NCBI GenBank assembly: GCA_037042915.1
Contig: CM073201.1
Location: 3,410,001-3,474,000, forward strand
Direction: 5' to 3'
DNA length: 64,000 nucleotides
From: Auricularia sp. M13
Lineage: Eukaryota > Basidiomycota > Agaricomycetes > Auriculariales > Auriculariaceae
Below, piece by piece: positions 39,698-50,086 of this stretch; position 1 is the stretch's first letter, and every line of letters starts with the position of its first letter. Made by a program: the position numbers and the translations under genes. The notes under the pieces were generated by a model. The model was not told the DNA's origin and ran no database searches. It saw nothing but the letters and a program-made list of their open reading frames with translations.

Positions 39698-41365
39698 CTA
39701 GTCCTCTATCGCGTCGATGACCTCCTGAACGGCCGCGATATTCCCCAAATCGACTGCTGCTGCGAGCTCGCAAAGCGCATCTCGGCCACCGGCCAGAATT
39801 CGATGGTCGACAGTGAGATTGTCAACAGGAACTCGCAAGCCAAGCTTGCGAAGGAGCATCGCAATATCCCCGCCGGTCATCGAAACGGCTCGGTCCCCAG
39901 CAGTGATGCGTATCGTTTTCAAAGCCGGAAAGTAAACATCCGGGATGTTGCTGCCATCAGTTGAGCCATCGCCATCGAAGGTTTCGCCCACGATGAGTGT
40001 GAGGCACTCAACGCACGAGCGGGACTGGGACGGAAACTCGTCCACAAACGCAGACCAGACAGACAGACCTATCGACAACTCCGAAACGCTGCGGGACGCG
40101 ATAGGTTCGAGAAAGCTGCGGATGAAGTTTCCCGGTTTATAATTGTCCTGCCTGAGCTCGTAAGGCGATAGCTGCCACTGCACGTGTCGGCGCCGGCCTT
40201 GATCGTCAGTCCCCCGCACTGTCAGGGTCCCGTCGCGGAGATCGCAGAATATTCTGATAGAGCCGGACAGTACCTCCACAGCCTGTGCAATTTTGGCCGC
40301 CAGATTGAACAGCTTCCACCCGTGAGGACGGGAAACGCTCAAGGTGAGATGCCCGATGTTACCCAGTTCCGTAGCGTCCATCACCCAAGCCGCGGCATCG
40401 CATCCACCCACAGCATTCAGGCTGACAAGCGCGTCAGGAAGGGCCTCTAGAGGCAGATCGACGTCGACATGATCGTGGGAATCATCGTAGAAAGTGTTTT
40501 TGAACTCGGTCATGTCGAGCGTGAGGCGTTGAAGACCAGGACATCCTTGCAGGGCCCGTAGGACGTGGATAGGGTAACGCGGTACCAACGATAACACACG
40601 GACAGATGGGATCTGACGTCCCGCGGGCCAGTTGAATTCGGTCCCAAGATGGATGGTGTGGAGAGCCGGAAGTGCAATCTCCCTGGAAAAAATTTTCCTT
40701 TGGATGCAGAAAGACTGGGCGTTGTTCATAAACTCGACGGTAAAGTCGCGCAGGGCAGGGAGCTCGGGGAAATGCCGGAGAACGTGTTCAACGGCGCCCG
40801 TGTCGGCGGAACGGATACAAAGACCTCGGAGGCGCCGAGTATGAGGCTGGAGGACCCCGCAGAGATGTTTCAAGAAATCGCGGTGGGCGTAATAGGGGGC
40901 GATGTCGAGCGTGATGCTGAGCGGCAGGTCCGCGCTGCGCTGCAGGATCTCGTCGCCTACCGCAGCGAAATTGGTAATTTCAGGGCGATAGGGGCAGTTA
41001 TCCCATCCAGTTGGTTCACGATGAACATCGGGCGGAAGATCGTCCGTTGAAATGTCCCAGCATTTGCAGCAGAGCCCCGCGTCGTCGCTATCACAGTCAC
41101 AGCACTGGCAATGGTTGCTGTGCACTGTGGTATAGCAGGTAACGCGTTGCCAGATCGCAGGACAGGCCAAAGCAGCCTTGCGCCATCGCGCACAGACGTG
41201 GGAAACCGCGACACAGTCGAAAAACGGCAAATGCTCCCAGATAGCGCACCAGAGTTCGTCCGGAAGAACAGTCTGCGTCGAGATACGATCGTTCTGCGTG
41301 CTGAGTTCGCCCGCAAGAGTCTCCTTAACGCAGCGCAGAATGCTATCCGCTACTGACGAGACCAT
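39698..41365 (-). CDS. F-box protein
   Basis: Single open frame of 555 residues. Residues 34-75 (LPDELWCAIWEHLPFFDC onward to CPAIWQRV) are an F-box of the form common in agaricomycetes, which should bind Skp1 and present a target to an SCF ubiquitin ligase. Residues 86-102 hold a dense cysteine cluster (HCQCCDCD...CCKCWD), unusual for the family and possibly metal-binding. The rest has irregular leucine-rich stretches such as LRGLCIRSADTGAV and LQRLTLDMTEF, as in F-box/LRR proteins of this group. No intron is needed. It lies between SSP copies 5 and 6 on the same strand. The target is unknown. Confidence 0.85.
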   Translation of the reverse strand: MVSSVADSILRCVKETLAGELSTQNDRISTQTVLPDELWCAIWEHLPFFDCVAVSHVCARWRKAALACPAIWQRVTCYTTVHSNHCQCCDCDSDDAGLCCKCWDISTDDLPPDVHREPTGWDNCPYRPEITNFAAVGDEILQRSADLPLSITLDIAPYYAHRDFLKHLCGVLQPHTRRLRGLCIRSADTGAVEHVLRHFPELPALRDFTVEFMNNAQSFCIQRKIFSREIALPALHTIHLGTEFNWPAGRQIPSVRVLSLVPRYPIHVLRALQGCPGLQRLTLDMTEFKNTFYDDSHDHVDVDLPLEALPDALVSLNAVGGCDAAAWVMDATELGNIGHLTLSVSRPHGWKLFNLAAKIAQAVEVLSGSIRIFCDLRDGTLTVRGTDDQGRRRHVQWQLSPYELRQDNYKPGNFIRSFLEPIASRSVSELSIGLSVWSAFVDEFPSQSRSCVECLTLIVGETFDGDGSTDGSNIPDVYFPALKTIRITAGDRAVSMTGGDIAMLLRKLGLRVPVDNLTVDHRILAGGRDALCELAAAVDLGNIAAVQEVIDAIED

Positions 41366-42399
41366 TACCGAATTGCCATGGCGCAGCCTGGTCAGAATAA
41401 ATGTTGAAAGTTGATGAGAGAAAAAAGCAAATGAACATTACACACTCTGTGTCCAAGGTTTGCATTAAGCGCTGGAACGCGGAAGATATTGAGCGTGATA
41501 ACTCATCGCGTATGACGAGTGGTAAGTTGCAGACGGCCATGGCGCGAAAATTTTGAGTCGAATAAGGTCCGGGTCGGAGCTTCATTTCGCGCCACGCTTC
41601 CTGGACCCGCAACGCACAGCCAGCTCGACGTCTTTGCCGTGTCCAAATCAGTGATTGCCACGCGGAATACCAGACTCCCGGGTTTTCTTCCTTTTGCGCT
41701 CCTTCTCTGAAAGCAGTCAGGTTCTTTCCTGGATTTCTCGCCGCGGGCCGGCGGCAACGCATTAGCTCCGCATTTCTAGCCTTGTCACATCTGGATTTAA
41801 TCCTAAACAACCTATGAGCTACTGCTTCCTGACTCCAATATGGGATTTGCGCGTGTTTCTGCAGTTATCTCGCCCCCGTCACCTTCTCCATCCGTCGCAG
41901 TATGCGAAGCTCACAATTCCTTATCCGCGCGCAGAATCTCTCCCTTCTGCACCGTGCACAGAACATGTCGGCTCTGCGTTGCGTCCTCTCAATGTTCTAT
42001 ATGCGCTGATTCTGAGAGTGCGGTCGATGAGCGGCACCGCTCGGCAATTCGTCAAGATCGTCCGCTGAGATGCTTGCCGTTGTCGCTGCTGCGCGACCAG
42101 AGTCAAGGGCCAGGTTGCACTCAGCTTCGTATCCGCACGGCCCGAATGAGAAGTATTGAGAGATGCAGACAACATGGACTCGAGCTTGACGTGCGCTGGC
42201 ACGTTCTCGGTACCTTCGTCCGCTTTAGCAGCAGCCTCTGCTCGCACGATGCTGATGTACAGAACAGACTCGGACCATCATTAAAGAGTCAAGTATCTCA
42301 GCACATGTGCCACGAGTAGATACATGACTTGTGGAAGGAGCGACCTGACGCGCTATACTATTCCCGCCGTGCGCGATGAGACCCCACGAAAGACTCTGT
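41366..42399. other. Spacer before SSP copy 6, partly like the SSP 3' flank
   Basis: No gene recognised. The right part (about 42,180-42,330) is a drifted relative of the sequence just past SSP in the array: ATCATTAAAGAGTCAAG and TCAGCACAT correspond to CATTAAAAAGCCAG and TCAGCACAT. Copy 6 thus shares flanks on both sides with the array copies. Confidence 0.5.
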
Positions 42400-42771
42400 C
42401 TAGCACTTGTAGTAGCAGATGTACGAGTGCGCATTAGCGAACGGGTAGCAACTCTGCGACGTCGAGACGTGGTTGCCCGTCTGGCCGAGGTATCCGCTGG
42501 GCGAGCAGTTGGCGTCGGCGTACGCGTGGCAGTTGACGCCGTAGACGCCGTTGCCGTTCGTCTTGAACGAGCCGAAGCCGCCGGGGACGGAGTGGCACGC
42601 GCCGCTGCAGTCCGGGCGGATGCGGCCCAGCTCAGGCTGCGCGCACGAGACGTCGGGGTAGATCTTCACGACGGTGTCAACGAGCGGCGTGATGGTGCTG
42701 TTTCCGGGGGCGGCGGGGGCGGCGAGCGCGAGAGGGAGGAGGGCGAAGAGGGCGAAGAGAGAGAAGCGCAT
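42400..42771 (-). CDS. SSP copy 6 (dispersed)
   Basis: Intact 123-residue frame starting MRFSLFALFALLPLALA. The part after the signal peptide is identical to copies 1, 3 and 5. At the DNA level it is close to copy 5 in the coding region, while promoter and 3' flank differ more, which suggests sequence exchange between copies. It has a TATA variant, TATAAAGG, at 42,856-42,863. Confidence 0.87.
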   Translation of the reverse strand: MRFSLFALFALLPLALAAPAAPGNSTITPLVDTVVKIYPDVSCAQPELGRIRPDCSGACHSVPGGFGSFKTNGNGVYGVNCHAYADANCSPSGYLGQTGNHVSTSQSCYPFANAHSYICYYKC

Positions 42772-42915
42772 CTTGAGAGTGAGAGCTGGTGCTCGCTGCA
42801 ACGGCTGTTGCTGTTGTTGTTGTTGTAGGACGCTGAGACCGGCGCGAACACATGGCCTTTATACCCCTCGGAATGTGAGGATTTCAGGACGCCGGAGTGA
42901 GAAGAGGCAAACGCC

Positions 42916-43032
42916 GGTAATCCGTGATCTGTGGTAAGCCCTGGACTGCGGGCAGGTGTGCCCAGTGACAGCTGAATCCCGTCCGGAGATCCACAAAATA
43001 TCCTAGATTGGCGGTGCGCTCTCCGGTCTGGA
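42916..43032 (-). promoter_or_regulatory. Conserved upstream block of SSP copy 6
   Basis: Holds AATCCGTGATCTGTGGTAA and CCTAGATTGGCGGTGCG at the same spacing from the TATA box as in the array, inside otherwise diverged DNA. Confidence 0.5.
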
Positions 43033-43190
43033 TACTTGACCCATGAACAAATGACCAGGATCAACTGCAGCTCAAAGTCCCTCATGAACTGATGACCTTT
43101 CAGAAGTTTGTACTTATTCCGATCACGCAGACTCGACCAATGTTTCGAGACCGCAGGCTATTGCGTGGATCATCATTCTCAGGGCCATTT

Positions 43191-44000
43191 GAGCCAATGT
43201 ACTGAATGCAGGAAAGGACACAATGATACTGACGAGCTACGCTCGTGGCGACCAGGGGCGCAGCGCTCCCGCCTGCCATTCCGAATATGGAAGGTTCCCG
43301 ATTAGGCCGGATTTGCGCTGTCAGCACCGCCACACAGCCGTTCTCGCACGCTGCACACTGCGTCAACCTCTAATGCTAGCCCTTCGCCATCTCGTCTTCA
43401 GGCTTGTGCTCTCGACCCCTCGCTAATCCGGCAGTGGTGGCCCGGGATGACCGCGACGGCCTTATCAAATCGTCCGGCACCATCACCGCGGTTGCACCCG
43501 CTCTCCCCCTGTCTGAGATGTTTCCCCCTCCCGTCTGCGTGCCTTTCCCCCCAAGATATGCATACCATTCGCCTCGCCTCGTAATTCTGAACACGTTCCG
43601 ACCGGTTTCGTTGTCTTTGGACCATCCTCTCTCGTCCTCTCCATTCTGCCTCCGTCTGCTGTACACGGCCTGAGATCCGGTATTCCGTCGCCCATATGCT
43701 CGCTTTCAGTGTACTTAAACCTCGTACTGTGCATCTTGATCCCCAGAATATAGTTTCCCACTCTCTCTCGGCTGCTCTCAGTCCTCAAGTTCAGAATCGG
43801 CTCTCCAGCACCTCAAGCCCGTTCTCACTGCGTCAGATCGGCGGCCATCCGTCTGACAGCTCCCCACTCGTTTCCTATCGACAATCTCTGTCTATTCCGT
43901 ACGCTAGAAGGGGATTCCATCCGTTATCTGCGCTATCGGGCTAGTATTCCTACCGGGTCCCCGCCCCCGACTGCCTAGCTCCTTCTGCCCCGGAACCTGC
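43191..44000. other. Spacer, may hold the 5' end of an LTR element
   Basis: No host gene seen. Pyrimidine-rich plus-strand sequence with a TACTTAAA box near 43,717 leads into the gag region, so a long terminal repeat could lie here. I could not find its second copy in the window and do not assign borders. Confidence 0.3.
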
Positions 44001-44079
44001 ACGTCATACTGGTGACCACCGCAGGGACTGCAGGTAGGTAGGCCCATAGCAACCCCATCCGCAGTCCCGCATCGTCCTC

Positions 44080-46944
44080 GTGGCCTCCGACCCGCGTCGC
44101 AATCTCTACGACCGTCAGCAGCCCACGACCCGTCACCGAGCCCCGAAGCCCGCCAGTCCAGTCGCACCACCTCCAGCCAGGCGTGCCAAGACAACCGCCA
44201 AGCCCAAGCCCCCATCTTCGCTTGCGCAGCCCTTCGTACACGAGCCCTCGCCTACCGATCGCGCGCGCGCGGAGCAACAGGCAGCCGCTCATTCAATCGT
44301 CGCCACCGCCGGCTCCTCGAGCTCTCACGTTCCTCTCGATCCGCGACCCAGGTCTCGTACGGCAACTCCGCATTCGCCTCAGCCCAGCGAAGAAGGGCCG
44401 CGCTCACTTCCTCCGAGTCCTACTCGCGTTCCGCGTTCGGATTCCTGCGACAGCGCGTCTCGCTTCCCGTCGCCGACAAGCTACGAGCCTGTTCTTGCGT
44501 CTTCAGCACCGGCCGCTTCGCCCACGGACTCGTCTCACTTACCGTCGGTCGTCGAGTTCCTCGCCAGGTTCAACGCGCCGCGACCGCGCTCTCCGAGTCC
44601 ACCACCGTCACCGCCTCCGCATCCGTCTCCTCCACCACCGCCGTCGCCATCGCCGCCTCGCACACCATCTCTCTCACCACTGCCGTCTCCGCCGACCGCT
44701 CAGCCTCCAAGTATGGCGCAACCCGCTGAAATGCCGATGCCGAAGGAGCGTCGCGCCCCGCACTTCGACAGTGACGGGCGCCTGCTCGTCGCGTTCCTCC
44801 GCGACTATCGTCCATTCACCGACGCCGCCCAATACGATGACAAAACCGCTATCGAGCGAATTGTTCAGTATATGACCTCGAAGCCGCGCACTCTCGTTGA
44901 GCGCTACGACGAATACCGCTCACCGACGTCGTGGGATGCGTTCCGTGCGCGCATGATCGAAGATTACGTCGACGCCGAGGCGCCGTCTGACTTCCGCCGC
45001 GCTGACTATGATGACTTCGTCGCAAAGGCAATGACAACGACTATCCGCACCACTGAGAAGCTGGGCGAGTTCACGCGGGAGTTCCGCGCGCTCGCGTCTG
45101 ATGTTCGACGTGCGAAGGCCATCCACGATGAGGAGATTCAGAAGGACTACGTTGACGTTCTGGAGAAGTCGCTCGGGCAAGAGCTCGTCGCGCGCCTGAT
45201 CGCCGAGCACAAGGACAAGCGCCGGAGCGAATGGTCCGTCGCGGATACGCTCAAACAAGCGAAGATCATCCTGAAGGACGCCGAGGCTGAGAGCAAACGA
45301 CGCGCGGGCGCTGCGAAGCCGCTCGCCGCGTCGTCGCCTGCTGTCGCGCCACAGGTCACGGTCAAAGTCGAAGACCCGACGCTCACGCTACTTCAACGTA
45401 TCAGCGCCCGCATGGATGCGCTCGAACGCCGTGCCGCACCTGCTCTGAGTTCCGCGCCGGCAGCGGCGGCCGCTACATCGACGCACGCTCTTGCCGATCC
45501 GACCGGCGCCGCGCCACCTGCCCGATACTCGAACTGTTATTACTGCGGCGGTGAGCACCGCATCGCGCAGTGTGCGCCTCTCGCCGAGGACATCAAGGCC
45601 GGTCGCTGTATTAAGAATGAGCAAGGCCGAGTTGTCTATCCGAACGGCGAAGCCATACGTACCTCGTTTGGGACGACCCTGCGCGAGAAAGTCCTGGAGT
45701 TCAACCGCTTGCACCCGGAGTACGCGGCCAAGGGGTCCGCGTCGGCCACGGCGATGCTGATCGAGCTGGGCGAGACGTTCTTCGCCACGCCAACCAAGAC
45801 GCCGTTTCCGCAGTTTTCTATCCCCGAATTCGAGTCTGAGGACGCTGAAGCAGCGTGGTACGACGTTATGATGCAGCACGTGTACGCATACGAAAAAGGA
45901 CGCACCGTTAACGGTCAGCCGCGTCGCGCTGGGTTGCGCAGCGGGGGTCCCGTCCAGCCGCCGAAGAACGACGCCAAAGGCACAAACGCAGACGCCGCTG
46001 CTCGTGCCGAACCACCTCGTGACCGTCCTCCGCATTTTGAGGCGACCGTCGACCGTATTCCCCCTGCCCGTGACGACGCTGCAGAGCGTGCGCCGCCGGC
46101 GGCTCGGTTCATCGTGCCAGGATCTGCAACGGCGCCGCCACGCCGGTCAGTGCCTGCGGCGACAATCGAAGAGGTACAGGACGACGACGCACTCTCGCGT
46201 CCTCGCGCTGCTGTGCCTGCAGTCGCTCCGGCCGTTGCTCCGCGTCCGCAGTTCAAGTTGCAAGCGCCGCTAGAAGACGAGGGTCTGGCGAAAATGATCA
46301 ACGAGCGAATCCTCGAGTCCAAGGTCGTGCTTACTGTCCAAGAGCTATTCGCCATTAGCCCGTATCTGCGCCGTCACTGGAAGGACCAGGCGTCCACGAA
46401 GCGCGTTATCGTCGGGTTCACCGGCGCCGGCGGTGTTGTGGAAGGTGCAGACGTCTTTAATTTCCGCCAAGTGGAGCCGGCCGAGCGTTCGCGGGATCTA
46501 ATCACTGCCGAGGCCGCCTTGCCCCTGCGCTACCTCGACTGCCTCGTTGGCGACTTCCGCGCCGAGGGCGTTGTGGACAACGGCTCGCAGCTCGTTATCA
46601 TCAGCCAAGAATTCTGGGAGGCCCTGGGCAGCCCGATCGACGCCCAGCACCGTGTGAACCTGACAGCGGCCAACAAGACTAGGAACCTCACGCTTGGTCT
46701 CTGCGTCTTACCCGTCGTGATTGCGGGCTTGACGTTCCACCTGCGCGTGCACGTCGTCGAAGACGCGCCATTTTCGCTGCTTCTGGGCCGTCCATTCCTC
46801 GCGCTTGCTTGGGCCACCGAAGACACTCGCGGCGACGGCAGCTCGTTCCTCACACTCAACGACGACAATACGGGTCGTTCTGTCCGCATCCCCACTCGCG
46901 CCCGTCGCTCTCCGCGCCCTGAATCCATGCCGTTGGATTTTTGA
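44080..46944 (+). CDS. gag-protease region of the fossil Gypsy element
   Basis: Open over about 950 codons. The first 210 residues are rich in Pro, Ser and Arg. A capsid-like helical part follows (about 220-390), then a knuckle of type CX2CX3HX4C (CYYCGGEHRIAQC), a charged linker, and a retropepsin-like region near the C-terminus ending in LLLGRPFLA. The true initiation codon is not clear, because the frame is open back to 44,080 without a well-placed ATG. Confidence 0.75.
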   Translation: MASDPRRNLYDRQQPTTRHRAPKPASPVAPPPARRAKTTAKPKPPSSLAQPFVHEPSPTDRARAEQQAAAHSIVATAGSSSSHVPLDPRPRSRTATPHSPQPSEEGPRSLPPSPTRVPRSDSCDSASRFPSPTSYEPVLASSAPAASPTDSSHLPSVVEFLARFNAPRPRSPSPPPSPPPHPSPPPPPSPSPPRTPSLSPLPSPPTAQPPSMAQPAEMPMPKERRAPHFDSDGRLLVAFLRDYRPFTDAAQYDDKTAIERIVQYMTSKPRTLVERYDEYRSPTSWDAFRARMIEDYVDAEAPSDFRRADYDDFVAKAMTTTIRTTEKLGEFTREFRALASDVRRAKAIHDEEIQKDYVDVLEKSLGQELVARLIAEHKDKRRSEWSVADTLKQAKIILKDAEAESKRRAGAAKPLAASSPAVAPQVTVKVEDPTLTLLQRISARMDALERRAAPALSSAPAAAAATSTHALADPTGAAPPARYSNCYYCGGEHRIAQCAPLAEDIKAGRCIKNEQGRVVYPNGEAIRTSFGTTLREKVLEFNRLHPEYAAKGSASATAMLIELGETFFATPTKTPFPQFSIPEFESEDAEAAWYDVMMQHVYAYEKGRTVNGQPRRAGLRSGGPVQPPKNDAKGTNADAAARAEPPRDRPPHFEATVDRIPPARDDAAERAPPAARFIVPGSATAPPRRSVPAATIEEVQDDDALSRPRAAVPAVAPAVAPRPQFKLQAPLEDEGLAKMINERILESKVVLTVQELFAISPYLRRHWKDQASTKRVIVGFTGAGGVVEGADVFNFRQVEPAERSRDLITAEAALPLRYLDCLVGDFRAEGVVDNGSQLVIISQEFWEALGSPIDAQHRVNLTAANKTRNLTLGLCVLPVVIAGLTFHLRVHVVEDAPFSLLLGRPFLALAWATEDTRGDGSSFLTLNDDNTGRSVRIPTRARRSPRPESMPLDF

Positions 46945-47963
46945 GCGGGGAAGGACGTTCCGGCGCCGCTATATACCACGCCTCCTCGCCGTCGCCCCTT
47001 CCCACGTCCAATCTTCCCCAAGTCGTACTCGAATCACTCAAACTGACATACCCGTATATAGCCCTGCTCCCCATCTTTTATCTCGCCTTGGTTCTGCTCG
47101 AATCTGCCTTACACTTCAAGTTCCTCGTCATCCTCTCTGGGCTCTCCGTATATGCCGCCCGCTCGCCCCTCGCACCGCTCCTTGTCGATCTTATGGACTT
47201 TATTGCCTCCCTTGTCCGCGCTATATTGACCGCACATTCTGTAGGCTTCAACCGTGGTGCTCGGGAGGCGCCCCGGTCGGACGCGCTGTCCATCGCGCCG
47301 CGAGAGCGCGCTGCTCAAGACCCCACGCTTCCGCATACCCCGGTCGACCTCGTCGATCTCGAAACGTCCGCTTACGCGCGAAGTACCCCGGGAGACGTGG
47401 GGCACATCTCCTTCGCGACGTTCGCGCCGGCCTGTGCTACGGCACCAGCGCCGTCCGCGACGCCTGCGCCCACCAGCCTCGCGCTGTCCGATACGCTACC
47501 AACAACGTCTCCATCCGTCTATCCGTCGCCGTTACCGTCCGTCCGTCCGTCCGTCTTCCGTCCGTCCGCCGACTGTCTCGTTCTCGAGCTGTCGAACCCG
47601 TCATCCGAATCGCCGTCCGTCACGCAGTCATCCGACATGGACTATGTATCGTTACCGCCTGCTAGCGATGACGAATACATTTTCTATCTGCAGTATATGC
47701 CTGCCCAGCCTGAGTCGGCCGCTCGCGAGACGTATGCCGAGGTCTTCTCCCAGGTCAAGGTCGAATACGCCGCCAATGGCGCGCGTCGCGTTCCCGATGG
47801 CCCCAAGCCAGATACGGGCCGTCCGAAGAAGCCGTACAAGCCTGTTGCGCGCAAGGTCAAGCCCCTGCAGGAACGAATGCCCGAAGAGTACCGTATCGAG
47901 CGCCACAGACCGCCAGATTGCCTGCAGCCCAGGCCCTTACCTTCTAGGACCAGTAAGGTGTAA
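46941..47963 (+). CDS. Start of pol of the fossil Gypsy element
   Basis: A second frame overlapping the end of gag by a few bases, as is usual for the family. It has a hydrophobic stretch (about 30-95 of the frame, IALLPIFYLALVLLESAL onward), a Ser/Pro-rich linker, and then the conserved lead-in to reverse transcriptase. The frame ends before the reverse transcriptase core. Confidence 0.6.
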   Translation: MSGEGRSGAAIYHASSPSPLPTSNLPQVVLESLKLTYPYIALLPIFYLALVLLESALHFKFLVILSGLSVYAARSPLAPLLVDLMDFIASLVRAILTAHSVGFNRGAREAPRSDALSIAPRERAAQDPTLPHTPVDLVDLETSAYARSTPGDVGHISFATFAPACATAPAPSATPAPTSLALSDTLPTTSPSVYPSPLPSVRPSVFRPSADCLVLELSNPSSESPSVTQSSDMDYVSLPPASDDEYIFYLQYMPAQPESAARETYAEVFSQVKVEYAANGARRVPDGPKPDTGRPKKPYKPVARKVKPLQERMPEEYRIERHRPPDCLQPRPLPSRTSKV

Positions 47964-48546
47964 CCTCTGCACCTAGATGATAGACCTTAGAGGGTCTCCA
48001 GAACCAGGTGCTCCTAGGTCCTCCCTCGCTGTTTTCGAGCTACATGGGGCACAATTTATTTGCACCTATACAGCACCTACTCCACCAATGTTTTTACACT
48101 GACACTCTGCCGAAGTCGTCTTCCATTGCCTAACGCCTGATCGTCTCGTTTGTGCCCTCACGTCGGCCTAATTTTTGACTGCACTCTGCACTTCCTTCAC
48201 ATTGCCTTCTGGATCATCACAGTGCCTAGGTTTCCAAATGTTTCTCCTCGCATTTCCTAGGTGTTGTCCTCCATGATTTCAAGTTTCGCTAATGCCAAGG
48301 TCCCGAGGCGGGATTGAGCCTAGATGCCAGGATTTTTATTACCTAAGCCACTCTCCGATGTACATATCACCTAGCAACTGCCTCCCAGACAGTTCGTTGT
48401 GCACGCTTCTGGGCGCACGTTCTGGATGATGGGACTCCTCAAGACATTTTCCAGCGGTGCCACTGGTGCTCTTCAACATCCGAGGCATTTCCTAGGATAC
48501 AATACAATGGCATTGGAAAACCGCCTTGGTGGGCTCATACATGCGA
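47964..48546. other. Spacer with CCTAGG-type words
   Basis: No gene seen. CTAGG or CCTAGG words occur near 48,015, 48,226, 48,257 and 48,491, part of a wider set described in the findings. Confidence 0.4.
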
Positions 48547-48707
48547 TTCGCCCGCCCGTCCTCATGTCATTTGCCCGCCTTTTTCTCCTTCGAAAGACCT
48601 AGCAGCTCGAGGAGCTTGTCCTGCTGCGCGTCAAAGTTGGAATTGCGCCTGCGCAACTCGAGGATTTCTTCTGAGTTCGCATATCTCGTCGTGCTGGCGT
48701 GACACGG
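48547..48707 (-). CDS. Possible last exon of a coiled-coil protein
   Basis: Minus strand reads YANSEEILELRRRN, then FDAQQDKLLELLGLSKEKKAGK and a stop, a heptad-like helix. An acceptor-like site could lie just upstream, where two near-identical 30-bp repeats (GGAATCTGGTCAC plus CATTTCCGCC) sit at 48,710-48,775. The rest of the gene was not found. Confidence 0.25.
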
Positions 48708-49140
48708 TTTGGAATCTGGTCACACCATTTCCGCCGTCTCTGTGGAATCTGGTCACGCCATTTCCGCCATCTCCGTCGTCTCCGGCTGCAGGGCTGAGCG
48801 ACATCGATGAGTATGAGAGTGCAATATGAAGGGAAGTTGCATGGTAACGGCACTAGTCCGTCTTTACATGGTATTGGTTTTGGATCTCATCAGCACCTCG
48901 AACAACCCCTATGATGCGCCTGCTACTGCCTCGTCTACGCCTTCTGCAGCGCCTAGGTGCACCAATATGGGTGCGCATAACATTTCTCTGCAATATCAAG
49001 GCCTTTTTTTGTGCAGCTTCTCCTCTATTCACTCAGCTGACAGGGCCTAGTCAATGACTGCCACGACAGTCATTCTTGCACCCTGTCCTTTAAGTACGCA
49101 GCGCATAGCGCCCTCCCATTGCTTCATCTCAGCACGCACC

Positions 49141-49660
49141 CATGAGTTCCTCAAGTTCCGACGATTCGGATGAGCTCTCTGACCGCGTCCCCACCAGGAT
49201 CTCCCTGACGCGCCGCCCTTCAACTCCTATCCCCTTGCACGCCAAGTCCTCACGGAGACTCGTGCGCTTCACCGCAACTACTCTCAGACGCGGGCAAGCG
49301 TGACAGCGCTCGGATTGCTCATTCTCGGGCGGCACGCGTCGCGGATGCGGCCATTGCTGCTGTGAACAATGAGGACATTATCAACTGTCGCGCAAAGGTC
49401 GCCGACCGGCTCTCTGCATTGGCATACCTACTATTGGTGCAGTACGGCACGCCCGGTGTGCACGAGCGCCTTTCCAGGCTTTTTCCGGACCTCCTCGATG
49501 CGTGCGCCGCCCTAAGAGAAAGCGTGGACGCGCTGGAGTCAGTTTGCCGGGCAACGCGATCGAGTAAGTACCGCCTTCAATACTGTTATAGCCACTAACT
49601 GCTTGCCTGCATCTCTGACAGACGCATCGAGCAGGAGGTTGACCTGCCCATATGACACCT
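49141..49660 (+). CDS. Small helical protein gene, probably decayed
   Basis: An ATG at 49,141 starts MSSSSSDDSDELSDRVPTRI, then RRPSTPIPL and RRLVRFTATTLRR. About 160 bp on, another frame continues with RIAHSRAARVADAAIAAV, then VADRLSALAYLLLVQYGTP and a heptad-like end (LRESVDALESVCRATRS). A good intron (GTAAGT, CACTAAC, GACAG) follows at 49,564-49,620. The two halves are in different frames with no good intron between them, so the gene is broken or misread. The second half resembles the small protein at 51,011 in length, helix layout and ending (ESVCRATR against ESTLRRTR). Confidence 0.35.
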
Positions 49661-49679
49661 CGGCATCTTGTATTTACGC

Positions 49680-50086
49680 CACGTTATTATGACGGCATTG
49701 CATGGTCATCTCCTTTCAGAGCAGCTTGAATCTGCCTCAGGAATACCTAGGCACTGGATTTTGCGTAGTCAAAACTGCACTGTCAATAGGCGGACGTTGG
49801 GTGCTGCGCCACTCGCGGGCTTAGCGCCTACGCAACGCCTAGCCGAGTAGGCGGACGTTGGGCGCTGCTATACTCGCGGGTATAACGCCTACAGAACACC
49901 TTTTCAGCACCAAAACGGGTTGCGGGAGGTGAGAACTGGAAGCACTGCATAGGAAGAGCAGTCTATTCTCGCCTTCCACTCGTGTCACGCGATACATTTC
50001 CACAACGTCGGCGCGATAAGCGGCATTTCATTGACTAGTCACTGCGTCATCCGCGTTAGATTACTCTCTCAACAAGCAATACTACC
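49680..50086. other. Spacer with a small direct repeat
   Basis: No gene. TAGGCGGACGTTGGG is repeated about 65 bp apart (49,789 and 49,850), each followed by GCGCTGC or TGCTGCG and ACTCGCGGG, with AACGCCTA words nearby. Confidence 0.5.

Larger units (their letters stand above)
44080..47963 (+). mobile_element. Ty3/Gypsy-type LTR retrotransposon, fossil
   Basis: Parts in order on the plus strand: a proline-rich gag start, a capsid-like helical region, a zinc knuckle, a retropepsin-like protease region, and the opening of pol (KPYKPVARKV with EEYRIERH, the usual lead-in to reverse transcriptase in fungal Gypsy elements). Reverse transcriptase, RNase H, integrase and a right LTR are not seen, so the copy is broken. 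The long open gag-protease region suggests a fairly young copy. Confidence 0.8.

Noticed and set aside
44183-44875. 230-codon Arg/Ser-rich plus-strand frame
   Set aside because: Shadow of the gag frame with low-complexity composition and no start context.
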